Positions 54,661-64,000 of a stretch of DNA of 64,000 nt are shown one piece after another; positions within the stretch are counted from its first letter, which is position 1; every line of letters begins with the position of its first letter. Under the pieces are notes generated by a model. It made no database searches and had not been told where the DNA came from. It saw only the letters and a program-made list of their open reading frames with translations. The position numbers and the translations under genes are program-made. Source of the stretch: Cranoglanis bouderius. Taxonomy: Eukaryota > Chordata > Actinopteri > Siluriformes > Cranoglanididae. The DNA is taken from the NCBI GenBank assembly GCA_023630585.1, contig CM042540.1, positions 25,017,769-25,081,768 of the forward strand, in the 5' to 3' direction.

Positions 54661-55051
54661 CCTTACAAAAAAGTTACTGTAGTGATAAAGCAATGTTTAA
54701 TGCTGAGACCCAGCAGTTCACTTTTAAGTAGCTTTTGTTTATTGTAACTGCCTCTATAATTTTTGCAAATGTCTACTACTGTGGACATTTAGTGTGGAAA
54801 TTTTGAGGATTATGTTTGTGCAACTGCATGACATTCTTTGTGTTTTACTGGTCTACTGTGATATATTCATTTGAGTTTCTGTCAAAAGCGTACAGTGCTC
54901 TCCACTAATATTGGCACCCTTGGTAAATATGAGTAAAGAAGGCTGTGAAAAATTGTCTTTGTTTAACTTTTTGAGCTTTTGTTAAAAAAAAAAAAAAATC
55001 ACAAAAATACTCTGCTCTCATTGGATATCAAACAACTGCAAACACAACACA

Positions 55052-55055
<4 letters not shown>

Positions 55056-55121
<66 letters not shown>
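55056..55121. repeat. (AT)n microsatellite
   Basis: About 33 AT units inside the left arm of the Tc1 element. Confidence 0.95.
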
Positions 55122-55125
<4 letters not shown>

Positions 55126-55319
55126 CTTTGATAAATATAGGTGTGCAACAATTATTGGCACCCCTATGAATTCATATGAGAAAAATATCTCAATTCCTAT
55201 GAAGAGGATGGTTCGAGTGGCCAAAAAATTTCCAGTGATCACAGTTGAGAATTGTTAGTTGCATCTTGGGGTCAGCAAGTCTCCAAAACTACAATCTGAA
55301 GTCATCTACATGACTACAA

Positions 55320-55996
55320 ATTGTTTGGAAGGGCTTCAAGAAAAAAGCCTCTACTCTCATCCAAAAACAAACTCAAGCATCTTCAGTTTGCCAGACACAA
55401 CTGGAACTTCAAATGGGATCGTGTTATATGGTCAGATAAAACCAAAATAGATCTTTTTGGCAATAAACACCAGAGGTGTTTTTGGCACACACAGAGAGGT
55501 AGCCATATGGAAAAATATGCCCACGGTTAAATATGGTGGTGGCTCTTTAATGTGTTGGGGCTGTTCTTCTGCCAGAGGACCTGGACATTTTGTTAGTATA
55601 CATGGCATCACGGACTCTATCAAATATCAACAGATATTAAATGAAAACCTGACTGCCTCTGCAAGAAAGCTTAAAATGGTCTGTGGTTGGATCTTCCAGT
55701 AGGACAATGATCCAAAACATACATCAAAATCAACACAAAAATGGTTTACTGACCACAAGATCAAGGTCCTGCCATGGCCATCCCAGTCCCCTGACTTGAA
55801 ACCCATAGAAAACCTGTGGGGTGAACTGAAGAGAAGAGTCCACCAGTGTGGACCTCGAAATTTGAAGGATCTGGAGAGATTCTGTATGGAGGTATGTTCT
55901 CAGATCCCTTGCCATGTATTCTTCAACCTCATCAGGCATTATATGACAAGACTCAGGGCTATTATCTTGGCAAAGGAAGGTAGCACAAAGTATTGA
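55320..55996 (+). pseudogene. Tc1 transposase catalytic half
   Basis: RKKPLLSSKNKLKHLQFARH, then VIWSDKTKIDLFGNKHQRCF (first Asp), frameshift. PTVKYGGGSLMCWGCSSARG, then WIFQ, stop at 55700 (TAG), DNDPKHTSKSTQKW (second Asp), SQSPDLKPIENLWGELKRRV (Glu) and LRAIILAKEGSTKY. All three catalytic acids are kept. Only one stop and one shift damage this half, but the DNA-binding half is absent. Confidence 0.85.
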
Positions 55997-56196
55997 CTTG
56001 TTATATTTAACAAAGATTTTTTTTTTTTTTTACAAACCTGTGTTTTGTTTGCAATTGTTTGATATCCATAAGAGCAGAGTATTTTTTTATGAATTTTTTG
56101 AACAAAAGATCAAAAGGTTAAACAATAAAGACAATTTTTCACAGCCTTCTTTGCTCATATTTACCAAGGGTGCCAATATCAGTGGAGGGCACTGTA

Positions 56197-57774
56197 CCCC
56201 AGAAAGCTCTTACATTAGAGAGGCTATGCTAGTCAGGGATAATGACTACTGATGTCATTATTATAACCGAATAATGTTCAGCATTTGAACTGGCTCAGTC
56301 AAATAAAGTTCAAATAAGCTGCAACTATAATGGTGAAAAAGGATTTACATATTGCATATAGCTAAATGCAAAAGTACTCACACAGTTAGTACTGTTAGCG
56401 TATCTCAGTACAACACTATCAGTCAGAAGGTCTCATAGCAGCATGTCTCTCTGACAAGTTGATCATGTTTTACTTTGGTTACAATGTTGTAAATTATGCT
56501 TACTATGACAGTACTGGATTTTTCTAAGTATGATTATTGTTAAAAAAAAATGTTTTGTTGAATAAGTTGTTAGAATCTAAAGGCTTAGAGTTGTGTAAGC
56601 TTTCTAAAATACCTTTAAATGTACTATATATAGCTGCATTATGGCAGGAGGTAAGATGGAGAGCAAACTGTATACACACTCTGCAGAGATATCTACCTGC
56701 GTGGCTAAAGCAGGAAATCTAGCAGCAACAGTAGCAGTCTGTGCTTTCTGTCTTTATCTCCCTTTTTAACCCTTCCTCTCTTATTATTGATCCCTTGCTC
56801 TCAATTACACACATCTCTAGGGCTGTATTTTATTGAATGAATGCCTCTTATGAGAGAGACATTCATTCAATAAAATGCAAATAAAAAGAGTTCATACTTT
56901 TCATATTCAGGTGTGCATATTTCTTGGTGATTTGCAGGTTTCTTTTGTTGATTTATTGCTTCCATCATCATCTTCCAACCCATCATGGAGAGACACCTCA
57001 TGTTTCCTATGTTTCACGCAGCTCAGTGCTGCTTTTGGCTCTTGAAGAACATTTGTCAAAATGCCTCAGAAGTGCTAGTCTTCTTTAAAGAGGATTTTAC
57101 TTTTCCTATGGTGTAGCAGATCATTTGTTGTTAAACACATCAGTGGGAAACTGAAGAACATGGGTGGGAGAATTTTTATGAATAGCTGAAGTGATTTTTC
57201 TGAAGTGCCAGCTCAGGAATTTCCAAGACTGATAGTTTTTCTCATCCTTCCTTTCTTGCTTTTTGTTGGTCATATTAATAATGAATGGTTTCTCTTATAT
57301 ATTTAAAAAAACAAAACAAACAAACAACAAAAAAAACACAACAACAACAACAACAACAAAAAACAATGAGAGCATAAAATGTTTTCTCTGTGTTACTTTC
57401 TAAATACTTTGCTGCAGTTGTGCCTTACAAATATTGACTAGGGAATAAAGGGACTAGGGAACAATAAAACTGTCAAGTTCGGGCTTGTGTCCAGCTTCTG
57501 CTGATGACGTCTCTGGTTGTTTTATTTTTTATTGAGCTGGTTCCTAAAACACTGCACTTTCCGTCCATAATTGAACCCTATTTAGCATTATATATTGTAG
57601 TGTGTTGTTTGCTTGTAGAGCAGCATACCATAGTGGGCAAGGGCTCATCGGCAGGCATGTCAGGTTACAGCATGAGTGGAATGGCCCTCTAGTAAGCAGC
57701 ATGGAGAGAGAAAGGTTTTTTGTTTTATTGTTTTTCCCCTGTTGGGTACCAGGAGGACCTCCAGTGGCCCGGCC
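56197..57774 (-). other. Candidate pappalysin 3' UTR and flank
   Basis: This stretch lies directly downstream of the pappalysin stop codon on the minus strand. Possible minus-strand AATAAA signals lie at 57528-57533 and 57521-57526 and further left. It holds an AAC microsatellite (57308-57362) and no recognised coding sequence. PAPPA genes are known for long 3' UTRs, so the real mRNA end may be further left. Confidence 0.4.
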
Positions 57775-57879
57775 TCAGCCCAGTGTACGGTGCCGAATCC
57801 CTTTATTGTTCTCCTGTGCATTGGGGTCTCGACATGCACAGTCTTCTCGGGTGTCACATGACGTGGGAAATGGAATCAC
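57775..57879 (-). CDS. pappa: Pappalysin (PAPPA family) terminal coding exon
   Basis: After an acceptor (GGCTCTTTTCCAG, AG at 57881-57880) the frame reads VIPFPTSCDTREDCACRDPN then AQENNKGIRHRTLG and TGA at 57777-57775. It is 105 bp and starts in phase 0, joining the upstream exon at 60781-60879 in frame. The Cys-rich C-D-x-x-x-D-C-A-C-R-D-P block directly after the third Lin-12/Notch repeat is the C-terminus of pappalysins, the secreted metalloproteases that cut IGF-binding proteins. The C-A-C-R-D-P-x-A-Q-E wording fits PAPPA better than PAPPA2 as far as I recall. The family call is firm; the paralogue is less certain. Confidence 0.75.
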   Translation of the reverse strand: MIPFPTSCDTREDCACRDPNAQENNKGIRHRTLG

Positions 57880-58234
57880 CTGGAAAAGAGCCACCCATTT
57901 CATCAACACAACCAGAAAAAGCCTCATTATGTGCTATAAACAAACCTGCATGAATCCAGTAGTATAGTAAAACATGTTTAAGGTCAGCCATGTTACCTTT
58001 GTAAGACTCTCTTTTTCCATTTAAAGCCCCCAAAACTCCACATCATCCATGAAGTATTCAAACTGACCACCTAAACCCAAAGGGCTTAGGTCACTTTGCG
58101 TGTAAACAGCACAGTAGTACATTGTTTGCAGCTCCTTCCTATATTTCAGTATGCACTCAGCTAAGGGGCATGCCTGTCAAAGTGGACATAGCAGGGCAGC
58201 AGCAGGACAGGGTCTCAGGGTGAAAGAAAAAAGA

Positions 58235-58265
<31 letters not shown>

Positions 58266-59296
58266 CATGTATGGGAGCAGAGGAACAAGGGCTCTCTTGT
58301 GCAGGGAGCAGTGGCGGGAGTAATGGCCTCATATTGCCTCAAGAAACACCCAGGGTTTCCCTCTCAGTGTCCACATACACTATGGGGGGTTTCCCCCAAG
58401 TATAAATCTGGCCCATTCATTCTGGCCCACAAGCTCTAGCTGACAACTTTCTGCCATCATACTCCTTATTACAGTTCTCCAGTCACTGCGTGTATGTGTG
58501 CTTGTGCAAATGTGTGGAAATGTTTTTATTGCCCTCAAGCATCTTAACAATTGTTTTTAAAAAAAAAGTGCAGCTCAGAAGACCAAAAGCCATTATGCAC
58601 GCACTCTGGGCTGCACGTTTGTTTTGGAGACGTAATTATCACAACCTTGACTAATAGCTGAAATGACTACCTAGAGACACGTCTGTGAATAATTTAAATC
58701 CACCTATGGTTAAAAAAAAAAAAAAAAGTAATTCCTTGAGACTAAAAATGAAATAAATAAAGAAAGAAAAACAACAAAAAATGCATTAAAAGTGTATAAT
58801 GATGACTCCATGTTGCAAGATTTGGATGAGCCATAATATTACTTTGGGAGAAAATTACTTTTCACAAATCAGGTAACATAAATGTAGGCTTTCTGACTGG
58901 TGGTACCCTGACATCTGTGTAATATAAATATCATGCATTTCAAAAGAGTATGACAAGGACGAACACAAGAACCAACAATGCAATCAAGGTGAGACGGGCG
59001 TGCAAGAGAGGTCCAAGAAAAACCTTCACTGACTCTTCCAAATCTAAAAGCCTCTAGATGTTCTGACAACAACTAACCATATCCACATTGACGTCACTTA
59101 GCCTATCAGAAGCCAGGGAGATATGCTTATTGTTGATAGTCTTCTTGGGAATATTTTGAGCCAACAGGCAGTTTTCTGTCTTTTAGCCATAACATTGGAG
59201 GAATAAATAACAATACTACAGAGAAATAATTGAGATCAATTGAAGTCAGGTCCCCAAGGTATGTCCAAAAACACACAGAATCATATAATATTTCTA

Positions 59297-59345
59297 CAAC
59301 CACAATTCTGAAAAAGTTGGGACAGTATAGAAAAAGGGGGAAAAA
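59297..59345 (+). mobile_element. Partial Tc1/mariner-type terminal repeat
   Basis: CAACCACAATTCTGAAAAAG then TTGGGACAGTATAG, next to TA (59295-59296), resembles the start of the MITE at 59437 (CAACCCCAATTGCAAAAAAG). It is a second, older copy of the same end. Confidence 0.55.
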
Positions 59346-59436
59346 AAAAAAAAGTCATTTGAAAATTCAGTTCACCCTGTACTATATTGAAAACACATTA
59401 TTAACACATTATTTGATGTTTTACTTTGTGAATTTA

Positions 59437-59871
59437 CAACCCCAATTGCAAAAAAGTTGGGACGCTGTGTAAAATGTTAATAAAAACAGAATGATTTGCA
59501 TTCTGTTTTTATTAACATTTTACACAGGTGTAAAAAACACAGGTGTACAATACACGCAGATGTAAATTAGCTATTAGATAACTCTGGTGCAATTACTTTT
59601 AATTGTGCATTGTCCCTGTAAAAATAAACAATAAAGTAAAGTAATGCAATGATTTGCAAATCTCATGTTTTGCGTGTTTCACGTGTTGCGGCCATTAAAT
59701 TCAAAATTTTCTAATTTTTTTCCATAAAATGGTACATTTCCTCAGTTTAAACATTTGATATGTTTTCTATGTTCTATTGTGAATAACATGGGTTTATGAG
59801 ATTTGCAAATCATTGCATTTTATTTACATTTTGCACATTTTATAGTCCCAACTTTTTTGGAATTGGGGTTG
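59437..59871. mobile_element. Tc1/mariner-derived MITE
   Basis: CAACCCCAATTGCAAAAAAG at 59437 and the complement ending TTTTGGAATTGGGGTTG at 59871, bordered by TA (59435-59436 and 59872-59873). Inner motifs GATTTGCAAATC occur twice in the right half. No transposase is present. A perfect palindrome lies at 59466-59526. It sits in the last pappalysin intron. Confidence 0.75.
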
Positions 59872-60780
59872 TATTTGACAGCAAGGGCTCATCATGACCT
59901 GGCCCTCCTCAAGTCCCTCAGAACCATTTGGATGCTTTGTGTCACTATTGCTTTTCTGTCTGCAGTGAGCCACTCAGACAAGGTTTTCCCAACAGCTCAT
60001 GGGTCCAGTGAGAGTAATTACACCCTATTGATGGTGCATTTGGGAGGAAAAGACCTTGGCTTACATCAGGCTTAGAGAAGAGTGATGTGATATACAGTAT
60101 GCTGTGACATTGTGGGAGACTGTATTTAAACATATGCAGTCTGTCCAAAACGGTAATCCAACTGGCAGCTGATTCTTTAAGACATCTGAAATGAATGCCA
60201 GTGTAGACCTCTAAGTTCTTATGCTCAACATTGCCTTTGAAAAAACAACATCAATTCACTAAACCACTAAAAGGAAAGAGAGCCACTAAAATTGTAAACC
60301 ACCAAAGTGGTAGAACCAGCATCATGTTCAGGCTTTTTGAAGTCATTTTAAATATTTAGGATGTCAGTGTGTAGTTTTGTGACACATTTTTGATATAATA
60401 GTCAGAGGAATTAATGTTTTATTTGATGAAATCCTTTTTTTAAATTGGGTATCAAATTATTAATTCATTAACAGCATGTCCATTTCTACTAAAGCCATAC
60501 CAGCTGCATGAGAGTTGACATGTTTCTGTCAGTCAAGATATGAAGAGGTCACTTGTTAAAAGGAGGAGGATCAAGTAAAAGAGGATAAGTACATCAGGGA
60601 AAACCCAGGCTTCTTTGTAGTAAGCAACTTTAATAGTCTACAAAATGAAACACATTCCAAATTCAAACAAATTCCAAACTTCAGGAAAGCTATATACCCA
60701 CTGCTGAAATAACAAATAATAGCCTGTCTTAAATTGTGAAAAGCAATTAATTTTTTAACACAAACACAACATAAGCTCAC

Positions 60781-60879
60781 CGTTTTAGTTTTGACAGTAG
60801 AATGACAGCAGTCTCCACCATCATAGTTACAGAATGCTCGATTGTTGATGGCATCACAGTAGTTATCGCCCATGAAAGG
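60781..60879 (-). CDS. pappa: Pappalysin exon with Lin-12/Notch repeat
   Basis: A 99-bp exon, phase 0 on both sides. The acceptor TTCTGTAG ends at 60880 and the donor GTGAGC starts at 60780. It encodes PFMGDNYCDAINNRAFCNYD then GGDCCHSTVKTKT. The spacing C-D-x-x-N-N-x-x-x-C-x-x-D-G-G-D-C is the calcium-binding Lin-12/Notch repeat, in the form used by pappalysins (third repeat, near the C-terminus), where it helps select the substrate. It joins in frame to VIPFPTSC in the next exon. Preceding exons are outside the window. Confidence 0.8.
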
Positions 60880-60885
60880 CTACAG

Positions 60886-61209
60886 AAGAGAGAAAAAACA
60901 TATTTGCACAGCGATTGTATTTTGAATTAAATGCAATGCATACACAAGTCTTAATAATGATCACAAACATATGGCATGCAGCCAGAATCAATCTGTCCTA
61001 TGTAATTACAGAGAGATGGAGTGTGAGAGAGAAGCATTCACACATATACATCCACACCATGCAAAAATAGACACACAGGTAGAGTCTGTTGCAAGTATGT
61101 CACCCCGGAAAAACTGAGTTGGTATTCCTGAGTCTGTAGATGGAGGCCTCTCTTAATTGAGAAACTAAAGCACTATTAAACTTATGTAGTAACTCTCAAG
61201 GGAGACACA
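60886..61209. other. Pappalysin intron sequence
   Basis: Intronic DNA upstream of the LNR exon. No exon or repeat is recognised. Confidence 0.5.
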
Positions 61210-61211
61210 TA

Positions 61212-62594
61212 CAGTGGGGGAAAAAAAGTATTTGATCCCCTGCTGATTTTGCTGACAAAGAAATGATCAGTCTATAATTTTAATGGTAGGTGTATTTTAA
61301 CAGTGAGAGACAGAATAACAACAAAAAAATCCAGAAAAATGCATTTCAGAAAAGTTATAAATTGATTTGCATTGTAATGAGGGAAATAAGTTTTTGATCC
61401 CCTATCAATCAACAAGATTTCTGGCTCCTTTACACAGGTAATGAGCTGAGATTAGGAGTACTCTCTTAAAGGGAGTGCTCCTAATCTCAGTTTGTTACCT
61501 GTAAAAAGACACCTGTCCACAGAAGCAATCAATCAATCAGATTCCAAACTCTCCACCATGGCCAAGAGCTGTCCAAGGATGTCAGGGACAAGATTGTACA
61601 CCTACACAAGGCTGGAATGGGCTACAAGACCATCGCCAAGCAGCTTGGTGAGAAGGTGACAACAGTTGGTGCAATTATTCACAAATGGAAGAAACTGTCA
61701 ATCTCCCCCGGTCTGGGTCTCCATGCAAGGTCTCACCTCATGGAGTTTCAATGATCATGAGAACAGTGAGGAATCAGCCCAGAACTACACGGGAGGATCT
61801 TGTTAATGATCTTAAGGCAGCTGGGACCATAGTCACCAAGAAAACAATTGGTAACACACTATGCCGTGAAGGACTGAAATCCTGCAGCACCCGCAAGGTC
61901 CCCCTGCTCAAGAAAGCACATGTACAGGCCCGTCTGAAGTTTGCCTGAATGATTCAGAGGAGAACTGGGTGAAAGTGTTGTGGTCTGGTGTGGTCAGATC
62001 TCTTTGGCATCAACTCAACTCGCTGCGTTTGGAGGAGGAGGAGGAATATGCCTCTGACCCCAAGTCATAACACCATCCCCACCGTCAAACATGGAGGTGG
62101 GAACATTATGCTTTGGGGGTGTTTTTCTGCTAAGGGGACAGGACAACTGCACCGCATCAAAGGGACGATGGACGGGGCCATGTACCGTCAAATATTGGGT
62201 GAGAACCTCCTTCCCTCAGCCATGGCATTGAAAATGACCTTAATGACTTGGAGAGGATCTGCAAAGAGGAGTGGGACAAAATCCCTCCTGAGACGTGTGC
62301 AAACCTGGTGGCCAACTACAAGAAACGTCTGACCTCTGTGATTGCCAACAAGGGTTTTGCCACCAAGCACTAAGTTGAAGGGGTCAAATACTTATTTCCC
62401 TCATTAAAATGCAAATCAATTTATAACTTTTTTGAAATGCGTTTTTCTGGATTTTTTTGTTGTTATTCTGTCTCTCACTGTTAAAATACACCTACCATTA
62501 AAATTATAGACTGATCATTTCTTTGTCAGTGGGCAAACATACAAAATCAGCAGGGGATCAAATACTCCCCCCCCCAACCCCCCCCCCCCCACTG
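61212..62594 (+). mobile_element. Tc1 transposon with both ITRs
   Basis: CAGTGGGGGAAAAAAAGTAT at 61212 and the complement ending CCCCCACTG at 62594 are bordered by TA (61210-61211 and 62595-62596). The ITRs share CTGCTGATTTTG and AATGATCAGTCTATAATTTT. A C-rich expansion (62567-62591) lies in the right ITR. It sits in the pappalysin upstream intron. Its transposase is broken. Confidence 0.9.
61559..62372 (+). pseudogene. Tc1 transposase, deleted in the catalytic core
   Basis: Pieces: KIVHLHKAGMGYKTIAKQLG (first HTH), RTVRNQPRTTREDLVNDLKA, NTLCREGLKSCSTRKVPLLK, DLFGINSTRCVWRR, then PTVKHGGGNIMLWGCFSAKG and YRQILGENLLPSAMALKM. The sequence for the second Asp and the Glu block is missing. It jumps to the C-terminal LERICKEEWDKIPP and LTSVIANKGFATKH in another frame. 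It cannot be active. Confidence 0.85.
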
Positions 62595-62596
62595 TA

Positions 62597-63065
62597 TTTC
62601 CATCCTGACAGGCTCCAAGGGTTACTTGGCACACCTGTGACCTTTTTCAAGTTTGAAATAATCTCCCTGACATGAATTGAGTCTTTCCAGGGGACTGCTA
62701 ATTAATTATCCTATGACTAAAAGTGGGTCAGAATGTGGCTGGTTCAAAAGACTATCGTTTGGGTACAAATAAAAAATGGTGACAAGTGATCTGCCATCAC
62801 TGCCACAGCTGGTTTCTTAAATGGGATTCAGTGTTATTTAATTTTTTACATCTGGTATGCACTCAGTTTACAGTATTTAAAGTACAACCAATAGTAGTAT
62901 TTGCCAGTAGCATAACATATGGTGTGTAATAGGAGAAAATGGACTGATGTTAGTTTCCACAGTCATTACTGTTTGTAGGATGATGATGATTTAGCCTAAT
63001 CATTTCACAGACTTATGGAGTCTACTTTAATCATGGAGTTTGTTGATGATGGAGTGGTTGGCTGC
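62597..63065. other. Unassigned intronic DNA
   Basis: No exon, ORF or repeat signature is recognised. Confidence 0.4.
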
Positions 63066-63600
63066 CTTATGTCAAGTTCAAGTTCAAGTTTATTTCTAAA
63101 GCACATTTAAAAACAGCTAAACGCCGACCAAAGTGCTGTACACTGTCAATAGCACAAATACAATAAGTAAAATATTAATAGCGTAATGTAAAAATACACA
63201 TAACAAAACTATAGCAAAATCAATTTTTAAACACCAGAGAAAACACAGGTAGAGTGGAGGCCGTTGTAATATGAGATGGTAAATTGTTCCAGAGAGTAGG
63301 ACCAGCCACTTCGAACGCTCCATTTCCTCTCGTCTTTAGACGAGTGCGAGGGATCTGGAGGAGAAGTTTTTCCTCGGATCGTAATCGTCTTGTAGGGATG
63401 TAAGGATGAAGTAGGTTTGTAAGATAAGGCAGAGCTAAATTGTTCAATGATTTAAAGACAAATAGAAGAATTTTAAACTCAATTCTGTACTGAACAGGCA
63501 GCCAATGCAGGGATCTCAGAATGGGTGTAACAGGATCAAATTTTTTACACCCCTTCAGAAATCGAGCTGCTGCATTTTGTACTACCTGTAAACAGGTAGC
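63066..63600 (-). pseudogene. L2-type LINE C-terminus and 3' end (second family)
   Basis: The minus-strand ORF 63447-63220 reads LRSEEKLLLQIPRTRLKTRG then GAFEVAGPTLWNNLPSHITT, the C-terminal block of an L2-like RT. The upstream frame has a FNDLALPYLTNLL-like run. The 3' end with a CTTGAACTTGAACTTGACA tail is at 63090-63072. It differs from the copies at 43411 and 24270, so it is a separate family. Confidence 0.65.
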
Positions 63601-63604
63601 TGTA

Positions 63605-64000
63605 AACAGATATGTCCCAGGGAGCCCTCATGTCTGTGTTACCTTCTGGCTCTCCCTTTTAGTTATGCTGTCATAGCTAGTCTTGCCGGAGTCCCTGCTT
63701 TCACTCACGCAAAGTACATTGTCCTTAACCATTATGGGACACTAAGCATACCTAATAATCTCTCTTTTTTTTTTTGCCGAGCTACACATGATACTCCTGA
63801 GATGCCAGTGATCCTGAACACTTCTGCTCTCCGGACCTGCCTGATCCATCCTGATGCCCTACTTCTGGTTGGAGTTCTCATCAATTGGAAGTCACATGCT
63901 GCTGTTGAGGATGGCTCCACATGGTGCAGCCTAAAGATCATTGAAATTACTGAGGATGGTACCATTTAAAAACCATAAAGATGGCTTTGGACCTCAATTC
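63605..64000 (+). repeat. L2-like LINE 3' UTR fragment, continues off the window
   Basis: Reverse complement of about 43835-44200: GTTATGCTGTCATAGCTAGT, ACCATTATGGGACA, CAATTGGAAGTCACATGCTG and GGATGGTACCATTTAAAAAC. Coding sequence is absent. It lies back to back with the LINE end at 63066-63600. Confidence 0.7.

Larger units (their letters stand above)
54893..56194 (+). mobile_element. Tc1 transposon with both ITRs
   Basis: CAGTGCTCTCCACTAATATT at 54893 and its complement ending AGTGGAGGGCACTG at 56194 are bordered by TA (54891-54892 and 56195-56196). Long ITRs (about 200 bp) share GGTAAATATGAG.AAAGAAGG. An (AT)n microsatellite has grown in the left part. The N-terminal half of the transposase is deleted. 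Confidence 0.9.
57880..60780 (-). other. pappa: Last intron of the pappalysin gene
   Basis: It runs from donor GTGAGC (60780 downward) to acceptor TTTTCCAG (57880). It is 2,901 bp and contains a poly-A at 58238-58264, a Tc1/mariner-type MITE at 59437-59871 and a partial ITR at 59297. No other exon is recognised. Confidence 0.65.

Noticed and set aside
57660..57857. 65-codon minus-strand ORF starting M-T-P-E-K-T
   Set aside because: It is an out-of-frame reading of the pappalysin terminal exon, whose own frame continues the upstream exon and has a clean splice acceptor.

Overview
The window looks like vertebrate nuclear DNA from a ray-finned fish, probably an ostariophysan such as a catfish (inference). 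It combines many Tc1/mariner copies, DIRS-type YR retrotransposons, Ty3/gypsy elements, Rex1-like and L2-like LINEs, tRNA-derived SINEs, microsatellites and GT-AG spliced exons. There are no operons, rRNA genes or CRISPR arrays. Almost all long ORFs belong to transposable elements, and nearly all of those are broken.

One host gene is visible. On the minus strand, two exons at 60781-60879 and 57775-57879 join in phase 0. They give the C-terminus of a pappalysin (PAPPA family): a Lin-12/Notch repeat followed by a Cys-rich tail and the stop codon. The gene continues beyond the right edge. The sequence left of 57775 is its 3' UTR and downstream flank.

Layout. 1-2330: unassigned. 2335-5080: Tc1-like element split by DIRS copy 1, which itself holds a Tc1 fragment. 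5350-8605: Kolobok-like DNA transposon (TTAA duplications, THAP fragment) holding a gypsy remnant, which holds a SINE. 8621-12249: gypsy element. 13262-17509: Tc1 split by DIRS copy 2. 17510-21712: AT-rich DNA, MITE-like element, lone DIRS end. 21772-24610: gag fragment and two LINE fragments. 25039-30770: Tc1 split by the best DIRS copy (gag, RT-RNase H, tyrosine recombinase, ITRs and ICR all visible). 30785-33707: two more Tc1 copies. 34605-40310: LINE ORF1 fragment, a Tc1 split by an LTR insertion, and a Rex1-like LINE. 40340-48330: two L2-like LINEs tail to tail, each split by an LTR element. 48370-57774: repeats, a Tc1 and AT-rich DNA. 57775-60879: pappalysin 3' exons. 61212-64000: Tc1 and LINE ends.

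The most unusual object is the 2.7 kb LTR element at 44676-47356. It has 5-bp target duplications, is gag-like only, and its ORF carries an intact C6H2 zinc finger like that at the N-terminus of methionine aminopeptidase 1, followed by about 450 residues of Pro/Glu-rich tandem repeats. It is probably a host-domain capture by a retroelement.
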